Shown here: piece by piece, positions 11,201-18,502 of the stretch
How positions within the stretch are numbered: the stretch's first letter is position 1
Layout: each line of letters begins with the position of its first letter
Notes under the pieces: generated by a model
Told to the model about the DNA's origin: nothing
Seen by the model: only the letters and a program-made list of their open reading frames with translations
Databases searched by the model: none
Source: Ectocarpus siliculosus
Taxonomy: Eukaryota; Sar; Phaeophyceae; Ectocarpales; Ectocarpaceae
Direction: 5' to 3'
Length of the DNA stretch: 33,499 bases
Assembly (NCBI GenBank): GCA_000310025.1
Contig: FN648236.1
Coordinates: forward strand, 311,813 to 345,311
Made by a program: the position numbers and the translations under genes

Positions 11201-12448
11201 GATGTGAGAGCCTGGTCCGGTGAGAACCCGGCGTGCTCCGTCCCGGCTTTGTAGGGATGCGAGGTCAATGGTCAAACGACTACGGCATGCACGACTATGA
11301 GTATGAGTATGAGTACACCCCCCCCCCCCCTCCGTATCTCCCTCGCCTACCGTACCGTAGGTGACTTACGATACCAAACTGCCTGGACTCATTTTCAAAG
11401 CTCGATTTCTCCACAGCAGAAAAGAGTGGCAGCACCGAGAACGGCGGCGTTGAATCTGTCTCTTCGAGAGCTTTCCGAAAACGTATCGTTTCAGTTACGC
11501 ATCCTCTTCGTTTTGTCGAGTGTTTGAGTTTTGAAAATCGCTCCAGGGGGTGTGGTATCTTGTGTCACGTACGGCAACAATTGTTCAGCAGGGAAGAAAC
11601 ACACACCGACACGATGCTTAAGCGGCGTCCTCATCATGTTCGAAGCATGTTGTCGGCAGATTTTACCCTTCAATCTTCTGTGACAGGTTTTGGTAACTTC
11701 AATAAACTCTGCCGTTTGTGTGAGGCATCGCGCGTCGAAATCCGTCCCGGGGGGGGGGGTGGTAATCTACGTCATGTTACGTGTACGGGAGTCCACGACG
11801 TTGGATCGGCAAACCGCATGATTCTTACGCGTTGCTCGGGCATGACGGCTTCCCCTCGATCATACTTGGGCGTAGTTATGGGTGTGGTTTCTTTAGTTGG
11901 AGGTCCGGCAACACCTGGCCGCAACGGAGAGCAGCCTTCAATCACAGAGCAGGCACCCACAGGCACCAACGTACTTGAGGAATGACTTCCAGGTGTGCAA
12001 GATGCCCACACGTGTAAACCGCGCAAGCAGCATCCCAACGCCGACAACGCCTGTGGCACCGGCACCCCCTCGGGCGACGGCACCATCCATAACGGAAAGC
12101 AGATCGCCGCCATCGAAAGGACGGCAAAGGCCGGGCTGAAAGGGCAGACAGCAGTGCGTAGCACACAGCAGCAGTGCACAGAGAGAGAGAGAGCTGCCCC
12201 GAGGGCCCCACACGGCCGCTCGCATGATCTCTGCACATTAAAATCTCATACAACCCGCGAACTGCAACATCATCATCACTTTTTTCGTACCTTGCCTGGG
12301 CGCCCGCCCGCGACGGCACGCCAACCCTCACCAGCCCATCGCCAACGAAAGAGGACCTCGGCCTAGCGGATGGTGGCACCGCCACGAAGGCTACGGTGCC
12401 TCCTAGCGAGGCGAGGCACACCAACGACGTACAAGCAGCGGCCTTCAT
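502..12448 (-). CDS. TIC110: TIC110-like plastid inner-envelope import protein (14 exons, 3' end beyond window)
   Basis: Exons on the minus strand, 5' to 3': 12448-12291, 10200-10071, 9273-9192, 8613-8534, 7779-7666, 6962-6834, 5868-5746, 5281-5043, 4552-4452, 3701-3556, 2597-2496, 2055-1914, 1088-1024, 570-502. All junctions are GT-AG, all phases agree, and the joined length is 1680 nt (560 codons, no stop). The order of parts is a plastid-targeting leader, a Gly/Ala-rich hydrophobic segment, then long alpha-helical repeats with alternating acidic and basic residues. TIC110 of plants and red algae has this layout: short N-terminal membrane anchor, then a helical stromal scaffold that binds Hsp93/Cpn60 and transit peptides during import. 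The family call rests on layout and motif spacing (for example ITPLEIMESLGSFGLEG, then IFSKYVVAMC, then LRETLGLDGLLMGEALYQ), not on a search. The gene has no stop in the window and continues left. Confidence 0.72.
571..1023. other. Intron 13 of TIC110-like gene
   Basis: The stretch lies between donor GTAAGC (1023) and acceptor TTGGCAG (571). It has GC-rich and purine-rich patches. I see no RNA gene or structured element in it. Confidence 0.6.
1089..1913. other. Intron 12 of TIC110-like gene
   Basis: This 825-nt intron contains a G10 run at about 1160-1169. An open frame on the plus strand (1225-1866) has no domain-like composition and is antisense to the intron. I see nothing else that I can support. 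Confidence 0.6.
2176..2209. repeat. (CT)n microsatellite in intron 11
   Basis: About 17 uninterrupted CT units lie within the intron between exons 11 and 12 (2495-2056). On the transcribed strand this is a GA repeat. Nothing else in this 440-nt intron is recognisable except a GC-rich GCC/GCG patch at 2310-2340. Confidence 0.95.
2708..2850. repeat. Minisatellite, three units of about 45-51 bp, in intron 10
   Basis: Three units begin near 2708, 2753 and 2799. They share the cores CAGCGGTCACCACGGAA and GTAACCGGCAAG, with point changes and a small insertion in the third unit. The array lies between exons 10 and 11. The rest of that intron (2598-3555) holds a 13-bp direct duplication (GGTTGTGAACTAA at 3116 and 3129) and the CAA/CCA tract at 3330-3540. 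Confidence 0.85.
3330..3540. repeat. CAA/CCA trinucleotide-rich tract after exon 10 donor
   Basis: Imperfect CAA, CCA and CAG triplets fill this stretch on the plus strand. On the transcribed strand they read as TTG/TGG/CTG beginning 15-20 nt downstream of the exon 10 donor (GTGAGGCGG at 3555). It is low complexity, so Gln/His/Asn- or Val/Leu-rich frames here are artefacts. Confidence 0.9.
3702..4451. other. Intron 9 of TIC110-like gene
   Basis: A 750-nt intron between donor GTGCGT (4451) and acceptor GGCGGCAG (3702). Apart from short CAAC-rich patches I see no gene, RNA or ordered repeat in it. Confidence 0.55.
4649..4716. repeat. Tandem duplication of about 36 bp in intron 8
   Basis: Two adjacent units share TAGTTCGTA, TGTCGTA.ACTG and CTCTACGA. 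The second unit lacks four bases. It lies in the intron between exons 8 and 9 (5042-4553). Confidence 0.8.
4813..5032. repeat. CAA/CCA trinucleotide tract directly after exon 8 donor
   Basis: CAACAACAG, CCACCAC and AACAGCAAC type triplets run almost without break. On the transcribed strand the tract is (TGG)n then TTG/TGG-rich, starting about 10 nt after the donor GTGTGG (5042). The predicted Val/Leu/Trp-rich frame here is not a protein. Confidence 0.9.
5256..5706. repeat. Three tandem copies of exon 8 5' end plus its 3' splice region
   Basis: Units at about 5256-5392, 5435-5560 and 5570-5706 align along their length. Each has the exon-start segment (plus-strand AGTACGCCTCC.., GGTGTCGCA..ACCTTTT), a G-rich block, GACGTGT and CGGCGCTACAAAGCG. 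The first unit contains the real start of exon 8. The third, read on the minus strand, still encodes VCDTKDAYSIEMRA before a stop, against VCDTEEAYSFEMSR in the real exon. The second unit is more decayed. Confidence 0.85.
5869..6833. other. Intron 6 of TIC110-like gene
   Basis: A 965-nt intron from donor GTATGC (6833) to acceptor CACCCACAG (5869). It contains a fragment of the dispersed repeat with its C-run (6526-6585). Open frames overlapping it on either strand lack domain features. Confidence 0.6.
6526..6585 (+). repeat. Third, truncated copy of the dispersed repeat
   Basis: GTCAATGGTCTAACGACTAC through CATGCACGACTATGAGTACACC and a C-run matches the end of the repeat at 11264-11330 with one base change (TCTAACG for TCAAACG) and one GAGTAC unit instead of an expanded TATGAG run. 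Only about the last 60 bp of the element are present, in the same orientation as the copy in intron 1. Confidence 0.85.
6926..7170. repeat. Tandem duplication of exon 6 5' end and its 3' splice region
   Basis: Positions about 6926-7018 (exon 6 start, its acceptor and the GA-repeat pyrimidine tract) recur at about 7073-7157. The shared blocks are GCTG.GTTCTGG.ACA.GGC.ACCACGT and GAGAGAGAG, then CAGCACACA. On the minus strand the copy reads NVVAVYQNPA against YVVAMCQNSA in the real exon. The copy's acceptor is damaged. Confidence 0.8.
7780..8533. other. Intron 4 of TIC110-like gene
   Basis: A 754-nt intron between donor GTGCGC (8533) and acceptor TTCTTCTGGCCAG (7780). I see no repeat or gene in it beyond an A8 run near 8331. 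Confidence 0.6.
8534..10200 (-). other. Exons 2-4 of TIC110-like gene: mature N-terminus and membrane segment
   Basis: Exon 2 (10200-10071) encodes an acidic/basic stretch (KDSFKQIEEEVDSD) and ends MTPGVAK|GTATCG. A second in-phase acceptor, CCTCAG at 10185-10180, would drop seven residues. Exon 3 (9273-9192) encodes VLTGVIPIASAVGYLAMPGG and further small hydrophobic residues, the only clear transmembrane segment seen. Exon 4 (8613-8534) continues Gly/Ala-rich and then turns basic (ARKKLKQARQD), as expected where the chain leaves the membrane. In TIC110 of plants the N-terminal anchor is likewise Gly/Ala-rich and lies just after the transit peptide. Confidence 0.75.
8614..9191. other. Intron 3 of TIC110-like gene
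   Basis: A 578-nt intron, donor GTAAGTC (9191), acceptor TTTGATCTCCAG (8614). No further feature seen. Intron 2 (10070-9274, about 800 nt) is likewise without a recognisable element. Confidence 0.6.
10207..10610. repeat. Tandem duplication (about 180-200 bp units) next to exon 2 acceptor
   Basis: Positions 10287-10425 recur at 10468-10602 (shared GCTTGCAAAAGGGC.TCGTGC, TAGAGAGGGATGACGGGGGC, ATGCGGCAGCTA, GGTAAGCGGAGGA). A third partial unit at 10214-10280 includes the A-run and TGGGG. The A12 run, which is the exon 2 polypyrimidine tract on the transcribed strand, is copied at 10451-10461 with flanking bases. Confidence 0.85.
10969..11330 (+). repeat. Dispersed repeat, copy L (about 360 bp), inside intron 1
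   Basis: From CGCAACGGGGGATGATCGCA to a C13 run this is the reverse complement of 17664-18008. I count only three single-base differences plus extra TATGAG units here (three against one), so the copies are recent. There are no terminal inverted repeats within the unit and no long open frame. The family is not one I recognise. Confidence 0.92.
12291..12448 (-). other. Exon 1 of TIC110-like gene: bipartite plastid-targeting presequence
   Basis: The ATG at 12448-12446 opens with MKAAACTSLVCLASLGGTVA, a short n-region and a hydrophobic core typical of an ER signal peptide. F-V-A-V-P-P and an Arg/Ser/Pro-rich stretch (SARPRSSF) follow. The A|F junction at residues 20-21 matches the ASAFAP-like motif that stramenopile plastid preproteins carry at the signal-peptide cleavage site, where Phe at +1 selects for transfer across the inner plastid membranes. 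The exon ends in phase 2 at GGCAAG|GTACGA. Plants with primary plastids lack such a leader, so this is the best lineage marker in the window. Confidence 0.8.
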
Positions 12449-13800
12449 TTTGGCCTGGCCTCTGTGTGGTGCCGCGTGTCTGCTGCGGCCCTCGACAGCC
12501 GTTATTCAATGAGTCTCCTTGAGTGTCACGGGGTGAGCGGCTTGCGTAGCAAAGGCAGTGCTGGGCAACAGAGAGAGGTTGACGCCTTGCCTCTCTGCTG
12601 TTTGCGTCTCTGCAAAGCTGGCTCGCGGGGCACACACGACGCAAGATATACGCACAGGACACACATGGGGGGGGTGTTGGCAGAGGTGCCGTGGATGAAA
12701 ACTGAGCGATTGAAAATTGAACAACAGCACCACAACCCCCATGATCTGTGATCAGGCAGCCAACACAGCAGCCAACACCCCAGGCCAGCTACCCGACGTT
12801 GTGGATCCGACCATCCAAGACAGCGGCTGGGCCAGTGGCCCGATCCTTCAAGGTGAGATGGCGGCAGGTAGCATGCAGCCATGGTGGGGTGAGGACACAA
12901 CACACAGCGGGGGAATCCGGGAATCCAGCAGCCAGGTCCTTCTACAGCAGTATGCTACAAATAGCACAGCAGTCCAATCCGCCGCAGTTGAACAAGGGGC
13001 GACAAGCGCAGAGAGAGTTTATGGGGTTGGAGGACGTATCTACATACTCCGTAAGTGCTTCGTGAGCCATCTCAACCTACCCGAGAAGTCGTATGAGCAA
13101 GGAGCTCTGCCCGACTCCACGGATGGCAAAGCTTGTCTACATACAACGTATGTAGGAGAGCGATGAGCCAACATCATGAGAACGCAGTGACGTGCTCCCG
13201 AGGTGCAAGTGGTCCCCCCACGGACGCGACCGAGGCTTTGGAGGCCGTGTATCGTCTAACCCCCGTGAGACGCAAGTGGAAGTGCAGCAGCTTTTCCGAC
13301 GTTTCGAAGAATACAAAGTTGATGCGAAAAACGACCCCATCGTTGCACCCGGCGAGTTCGACATCCATCCGCGACATTATGCGAGAAATGCGCCCCATGA
13401 TGACCACCTTGTCTTCACGCGCTTCCCGAATACATACCCCCCCAGCGCGCAGAGTATTAGAATGCGAAGGAGGAGCTTCCGTCCGCTGCCGAGCACAACA
13501 TCTCTCGCGTAGCGGGGACTCGCTACTCTTCAAAAAACCTTTGCAGCCAGAGGCAGGTTGGGAACAGCCAGGCAGGGGCAGCGCAACAGGCTTTCGTCGC
13601 GGTCGCCGGCGGTGGGAAGAACTACTGTAACACACTCAGAGGGCCACCTGTAGGCTACACCGAGGAACGCCATCCCGTGCAATGGTAATGATAGCGGCAA
13701 CGGCGCAGGAAACCAACCTCCCGTCGGTGCTTCCGGTGCAGCAAGAAGGGGGCGTCGAATTGGTTACATTCTGCAACGCGAAGGAGCGCGGCATCATGCG
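12449..13800. other. Region upstream of TIC110-like gene, no gene recognised
   Basis: This should hold the TIC110-like promoter and 5' UTR. No TATA-like box at a convincing distance was found. Overlapping open frames on both strands at 13133-13635 look like chance in GC-rich DNA. A small perfect palindrome, CTACATAC-AAC-GTATGTAG, lies near 13138-13156. Confidence 0.5.
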
Positions 13801-14225
13801 GTGTTAGGTCTGCCCGAGTTTGCTGCAGCCTCCACGGTAGTGTGGTGCGCTCGCGCAATCGTGCGCGAGTTTCTACCAGTTCCGAGCAGAGCGAATCCCT
13901 GTGCAGTGGGCATACGTACTGGAAAATCGTCGAGGTTCGAGGTAGCACTGCATAACGCTGACGAGGGCAAATGCTTATGCAGCGGGAATCGGCACCGAAA
14001 AATAGTGCGGGGATCGCAGCTAACTCGTGTGCTAACTCGTCCTGCGAGTGGGCGCCCGGGCGGGGTGAAGACAGACGGTAGTGTCTCCAAGAGAACACTT
14101 GAGGGAAAGGCGGCCGGAGGTGCTATGCGGGGGCGTGCTGCAACCAGATCGGGAGCGACCCAACAAGGGGAAGGCCGACCACCTGCTGGCGAACACGATG
14201 AGGACGGGCAACCCTCCCCTTTCCG

Positions 14226-14806
14226 AGCCTCCGGATGGCACCCCAGCTGTCTTGGGGACTCTCCGCGGGCGGCGAGGGGCTGGCAGCGGAGCTCAGGGGA
14301 TCTATCAACCTCGCGACGGCGGGCACCATCCCGCTCGGGGACAAATCGGGGAGTTCGAGGACCCCGGGTGCCTCATTCTCCTCCGCCCGGGCGTGTGGGC
14401 AGTCGACGAGAACAAGTACTTGGTCCGCGGGGGCACTATCCCAGCACTGAACGGGGACGTGGAGTAGCGCGTGGCGGAGTGTGCGCTACCATACCTGAAG
14501 GAGGAACGGGTGCCCAAGGATCCGTTGGGCACCGATCCTTCCTTGATGTACGGCAGCGCCCGCTCCGCCTCGCACCATTCCTCGTTCTTGTCCGCGGCAG
14601 GGACATTGACCCGGCCTCTGCACGAGGGTCTCGAGGCGCTCAAGTGTGGGTTGTGCACTCCGAGGACCAAAAGTCCTTGTTGTTGCCGACTTTCCACGCA
14701 ACCGAACGTAGAGTGAGGCACCCCTTCCCCGGATGGCACGCGATACTGTCTTTGGGACTGACTCTCCTTGGGCGGCGAGGGGCTGGCAGCGAAGTTCAGG
14801 GGGTCC
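14226..14806. pseudogene. Degenerate duplicated coding sequence with inverted copies
   Basis: An approximately 80-bp segment (GGATGGCAC.. to GGCGGCGAGGGGCTGGCAGC and on) at 14226-14312 recurs directly at 14727-14806. Between them lies an imperfect palindrome (arms 14483-14518 and 14524-14559, centre GCCCAAGGATCCGTTGGGC). Read outward from each side, both strands encode the same short motif: AECALPYLKEERVP on plus and AERALPYIKEGSVP on minus. Similarity extends upstream: IPALNGDVE-stop on plus, VPAADKNEEW on minus. The plus copy carries a stop (TAG for TGG) and frames shift elsewhere. I do not recognise the protein family. These are probably two inverted, decayed copies of one gene fragment. 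Confidence 0.5.
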
Positions 14807-15117
14807 ATTCGACCCGTTGGCGATGTTTTTTGCTTCACATAGTGGCGATGCTTTTTGCCTGTCACGACTATTGTTGATTTTCATTGATTTGTATAACCCT
14901 CCAAAAAACACGTCTATGAGAGCCGTGGGGTGAAGTTAGTGGTGTTTTGATCCTTTCGGCGGAAAAACTCAACCGAAAAAACACTCCCCTCTAATCGAGC
15001 TTCCGAGCTAGGTCCACATGGGTTCCCCTTGTTGAGACTTTCCTTGCATGCACGATGATTCATGTGGTACTTCTGGATCTTGTCTGAAAAAATCACTTCT
15101 TCGAGCGTAGCGGGATA

Positions 15118-16119
15118 TCATCTGTCTGCGTCTTGCTTTGGGGTCGCTAGGCTTCCTTTTTTTTCCTTGAAGAGCAGAGACAAAACGAGTGTGTTGATGA
15201 AAGGCAGTTTTTTTTGTGTGGAGACAGAAACAACCCCCTCACGGTGTCTGTGCGGGGGGCAGAAAATATTTGCCACATCCCCGAATTCGAATGAGCCAGG
15301 GGTAACAGAAGCAAGCATCAGTAGTATTGCGCTCACAGTGGCCTCTTTCAGCCGCCCTGCCCGAAAGTGGACAAACAGGTAGGCTGCATAGCTCAGGCTT
15401 ACAGCACGAGCGGCGGAGCACCCACTGCTAGTTGTTCGCCGTTGCCTTTGTTCAAAACACGGCCTCCTCCTCATCCCAACACCTAGAACTCCCCTCTCCT
15501 TCCCCTTTTCCGCAGCAAAACGATTCATCGCCCCCTTCTCGGCCAAGGGATTGCTGTACGGGATGGCGAGCGTGGGCCCGACGGTCCCACAACGACCATT
15601 GCCCTCCGTCCCCATGATCACTACCAGCACCAGACCCAACCCCGCCACCGCCGCTGCCGCCGCCAAGGTTAAAATCACAACCGGGGGCGCGACCTCCACG
15701 TATTCCACCCATGGACCGGTCTTCCGCACACCCCTCGCTATCGACACTATCACGACAGCCATTGCCAATGCTGCAGTGACGGGCTCCACCGGAATCGTCG
15801 CCCTCGAAGTTGATGGGAGACGATCGGGACGGAGCTGGTGGAGAAAAGTCGCAGGGGTAGATTGCGTCGCAGAGGGCGTGGAATAGTACCTGCCACCGAT
15901 TTTTTCACCGCAAGGGTTCGATATCGAATAGTCGCAGACAGTCATGCACACAATATATGCCGGGGTATCCGTGAGAGAGTAGCTGCGAAGAGACGAAGTT
16001 GCGACCTCCCATGGTCCACAGTGGGCGACAATTATCTTGCACGCGACACTACTATTCGACGTGACAAGTTCTGAACATTTAGTGCAGTGCCTGAGAGCTG
16101 CGTAGCTGCTGCTATGCAT
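15118..16119 (-). CDS. Hypothetical protein with membrane-like segments (333 codons, single exon)
   Basis: The frame is open from the ATG at 16119 to a stop at 15118, and remains open a few codons upstream of the ATG. Its length is unlikely by chance in DNA of this base composition. The translation contains strongly hydrophobic segments, including VVILTLAAAAAVAGLGLVLV and AALAMAVVIVSIA, and a third weaker one (ATVSAILLMLASV), so two to three membrane spans are possible. I see no domain signature. An Ala-rich GCC repeat contributes to one hydrophobic stretch, which lowers confidence. A shorter frame on the opposite strand (15551-15886) is probably its shadow. It could also be a remnant of mobile DNA. 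Confidence 0.33.
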   Translation of the reverse strand: MHSSSYAALRHCTKCSELVTSNSSVACKIIVAHCGPWEVATSSLRSYSLTDTPAYIVCMTVCDYSISNPCGEKIGGRYYSTPSATQSTPATFLHQLRPDRLPSTSRATIPVEPVTAALAMAVVIVSIARGVRKTGPWVEYVEVAPPVVILTLAAAAAVAGLGLVLVVIMGTEGNGRCGTVGPTLAIPYSNPLAEKGAMNRFAAEKGKERGVLGVGMRRRPCFEQRQRRTTSSGCSAARAVSLSYAAYLFVHFRAGRLKEATVSAILLMLASVTPGSFEFGDVANIFCPPHRHREGVVSVSTQKKLPFINTLVLSLLFKEKKGSLATPKQDADR

Positions 16120-17663
16120 TGTTGCTGCTACTCCCTTTCGTGGATCTTCCAAAGCTGCCGTTCACCACGATTAGGAAACATAAAATACAAACACAGAAAG
16201 ACTACCCATTCGACATATAACTACAGTCGAACGGGATGTGTTAGAGTTTTCACAGTGAATGGAGGGAAACCGCGATTCATTGAAAGGCGGAAATGGATGT
16301 CTGGCGGCATCATTGCCGGATAGTCTTGGCCAAATGGTGTGCGCTTTGAACTGTGAAGCAATTCATGCAGTACCTGGGATCCGCCTCCTCGTGCGAAACG
16401 CCTCGCCAGAAAAGAGGCGTCGTCGGCACCAATCGACAACCCGTTTCGGCGCATCGCCTGTGTCCGGCCATCGTTCAAGCACGTTTGAGAACATCGCGAG
16501 GTTGTCGCGTCAAAACAGCATTTTCACAGATTGCCGAACGTTTGCGTGTGTGCAGAGGGGCTAGGTCTACTGGCGGGTTCCTTGTTCTGCTACTGTTTCG
16601 CCGCCGTCCCATCTGCTCCAGTGGCTTGGAGTGCCCACCTATCGCATGATCCTTGCCTTCTGTACAAGCGAGCCACGGTATAGCGTTGGTAACATAACGA
16701 TTCCTCGACGCTGCATGCGTTCCGTTCTACCGGGGGAGCGTTCGGCAATCAACTCTCCCTGGGTGCAAGGGAGTCTCGATTGGCGCCGAATACGAAGAAT
16801 ATCGATACCACGGTATGAGTTTTCAACAGGTAGAAAATACGAATGAAACCACGCGTTGTTGAACGGGTAGCCTCATACGAATGAACCAAGTGTACACTTG
16901 GCCTCGTGGGTTATCTTGAGCTGGGCCTTAAACCATCGTAGGGTTCGGCACACGACCCCCTTTTCCCCTCTGGAGTTGTGAATTCGCACTTTGTTCGTCC
17001 ACGCCCGAGTTGGTTTGCCAGGCAATACGATGCGTCACGAATAACCCCCAGGAAAATGGTTTGCTTGGGATGACCGTCTTCCCTTTCGTGGCGATGTCGA
17101 GTGCGGGAACAAATCGACCCTGACAGGGTTGAAATCTTGCTTCGTCGATGGCTAGGGACCGAACCCGTGGTTGAAAGGGGCGGAGTTTGAACAAGGCTAC
17201 TGTAGAAAATCTATGAGGCTTCCCACACCCTTCGACCCAAGAGAGTCTCACCCACGCTAGACTGGTGCGGGGGAAACCTGCCGAAACCGTGCCTGATTTT
17301 TGCGAGGTTTTACGCCAAATGGTAACGTGTACGACAGCTCATAAGGTATCGCCTGGTTGCCCCCCCTCCCCCAGCTTCACGCTTTCCGGCCAAATCCCTA
17401 ACCTGTCCAGTTTTGCCGACACCAAAACTCCCAACGCGGTGTAGTGTGTCGTAGGGTTGTCATAAAATGCGGACGGCAGCTCTACCAGGAGATTGTACCT
17501 GGACTATCGACGCCACCCCGAGAACGCCGCAGGAGCTATCTTTTCCCGATTCTTCCCTGACGTCGGTGAACACGGCGCGCCAAGGTACTCCCAACTCTCT
17601 CATGCGCGCCAGTAGCTGTGTCCGGAACGAGTTACGTCACCGGGTGATCCACGCGCGCGCCCG
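16120..17663. other. No gene recognised
   Basis: About 1.5 kb with only short open frames on either strand, no ordered repeats and no recognisable RNA gene. Confidence 0.5.
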
Positions 17664-18008
17664 CGGGGGGGGGTACTCATAGTCGTGCATGCCGTAGTCG
17701 TTTGACCATTGACCTCGCATCCCTACAAAGCCGGGACGGAGCACGCCGGGTTCTCACCGGACCAGGCTCTCACATCACCAAGCGCGAAGCGCCGTGAAGT
17801 ATTTGGCGAGTCGCATGAAGGGTGAGCTGCATCCTGCTAAGGGTGTTCGGCATCTTGTGCTTACTTCCTTGCGTACGGATGGCAGCTACGTATGACTTAA
17901 TTTATTTTCTGGTGCTTTCACTTCCAGAGACAGTTGTAAGCACTGTGTAACTGCCTCGAGGAAGCTTGACCATTTTAACACAACGTGGTGCGATCATCCC
18001 CCGTTGCG
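17664..18008 (-). repeat. Dispersed repeat, copy R, inverted relative to copy L
   Basis: The reverse complement of this stretch matches 10969-11330 almost base for base (differences: two near 17885 in GTAGCTGCC versus GCAGCTGTC, one in ATACTTCACG versus ATACCTCACG, and the TATGAG run). It is bounded by G-runs at both ends and abuts the assembly gap region. Confidence 0.92.
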
Positions 18009-18247
18009 GGGGGGGGGGGGGGGGGGGGAAAAATCGATTACTTATTCCTCATTGGAAACATTTTTCTTGCCTGACCTTATNNNNNNNNNNNNNNNNNNNN
18101 NNNNNNNNNNNNNNNNNNNNNNNNNNNNNNNNNNNNNNNNNNNNNNNNNNNNNNNNNNNNNNNNNNNNNNNNNNNNNNNNAAAGTTTGACCTTTTTAACA
18201 CACCGTGGGGGGTTCTTCCCCCGTGGGGGGGGGGGGGGGGGGGGGGG
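18009..18247. other. Assembly gap (100 N, 18081-18180) flanked by duplicated low-quality sequence
   Basis: Exactly 100 N bases occupy 18081-18180. After the gap, AAAGTTTGACCTTTTTAACA and CCGTGGGG..TCTTCCCCCGT resemble 17966-18005 (GAAGCTTGACCATTTTAACA and so on), each followed by a G-run of about 20. The bases after the pre-gap G-run (..CATTGGAAACATTTTTCTTG) resemble those after the post-gap G-run (..GACGGGAAACATCTTTGGAC). Open frames crossing the N run are meaningless. Confidence 0.9.
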
Positions 18248-18269
18248 TCAAACACTGCATTAGTGTCTC

Positions 18270-18397
18270 GACGGGAAACATCTTTGGACTGTACATTGGA
18301 CTGTACAACGTAGTTCGGGAGAGGCAAGGGGCGGGGGGCGTCGTCCCTTTCTCGGGTGGAAGTTGCAACCGGCTTCTTGGACACCGAAATGGTCTGA
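18270..18397 (-). other. Possible 3' terminal exon of EFHC-like gene
   Basis: About 105 nt beyond the GTGAGTG donor an in-phase acceptor (GTGAACAG) opens a frame reading LSQTISVSKKPVATSTRE and a Pro/Arg-rich tail that runs into the damaged G-run next to the assembly gap. It fits a disordered C-terminal tail, but the alternative stop at 18467 would make it untranslated. Confidence 0.25.
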
Positions 18398-18502
18398 GAG
18401 AGCTGTTCACCTTGCCAGATCTGGCTGCCCCGACCTACACCCTCCCGAAATCAACGCGTCTACTTCCTTTCAATCCGATGCAGTAACAGGGCAAACACTC
18501 AC

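Larger units (their letters stand above)
10201..12290. other. Intron 1 of TIC110-like gene
   Basis: The longest intron of this gene (about 2.1 kb), from GTACGA (12290) to CCATCCGTCCCAG (10201). It contains a tandem duplication next to the acceptor (10207-10610), a C17 run (10760-10776), T-runs at about 10877 and 10896, and a 360-bp dispersed repeat (10969-11330). No coding exon was recognised in it. Confidence 0.6.

Noticed and set aside
13133-13635. Overlapping open frames of about 150-165 codons on both strands
   Set aside because: Neither shows family motifs, membrane segments or clear splice partners. Frames of this length are expected by chance in a window of this size.
13801-14877. 358-codon open frame on the plus strand
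   Set aside because: The region is GC-rich with long open frames on both strands. The readable protein similarity (the ALPY.KE motif and its flanks) is in other frames, so this frame is probably chance.
15910-15925. GGGTTCGATATCGAA as a tRNA T-arm
   Set aside because: No matching acceptor stem, D-arm or anticodon arm is found at the required spacing.
10969-18008. Reading the inverted pair as terminal inverted repeats of one 7-kb DNA transposon
   Set aside because: The interval contains the start of the TIC110-like gene and no transposase-like frame, one copy lies inside an intron, and a third fragment occurs alone at 6526. Dispersed single copies explain this better.
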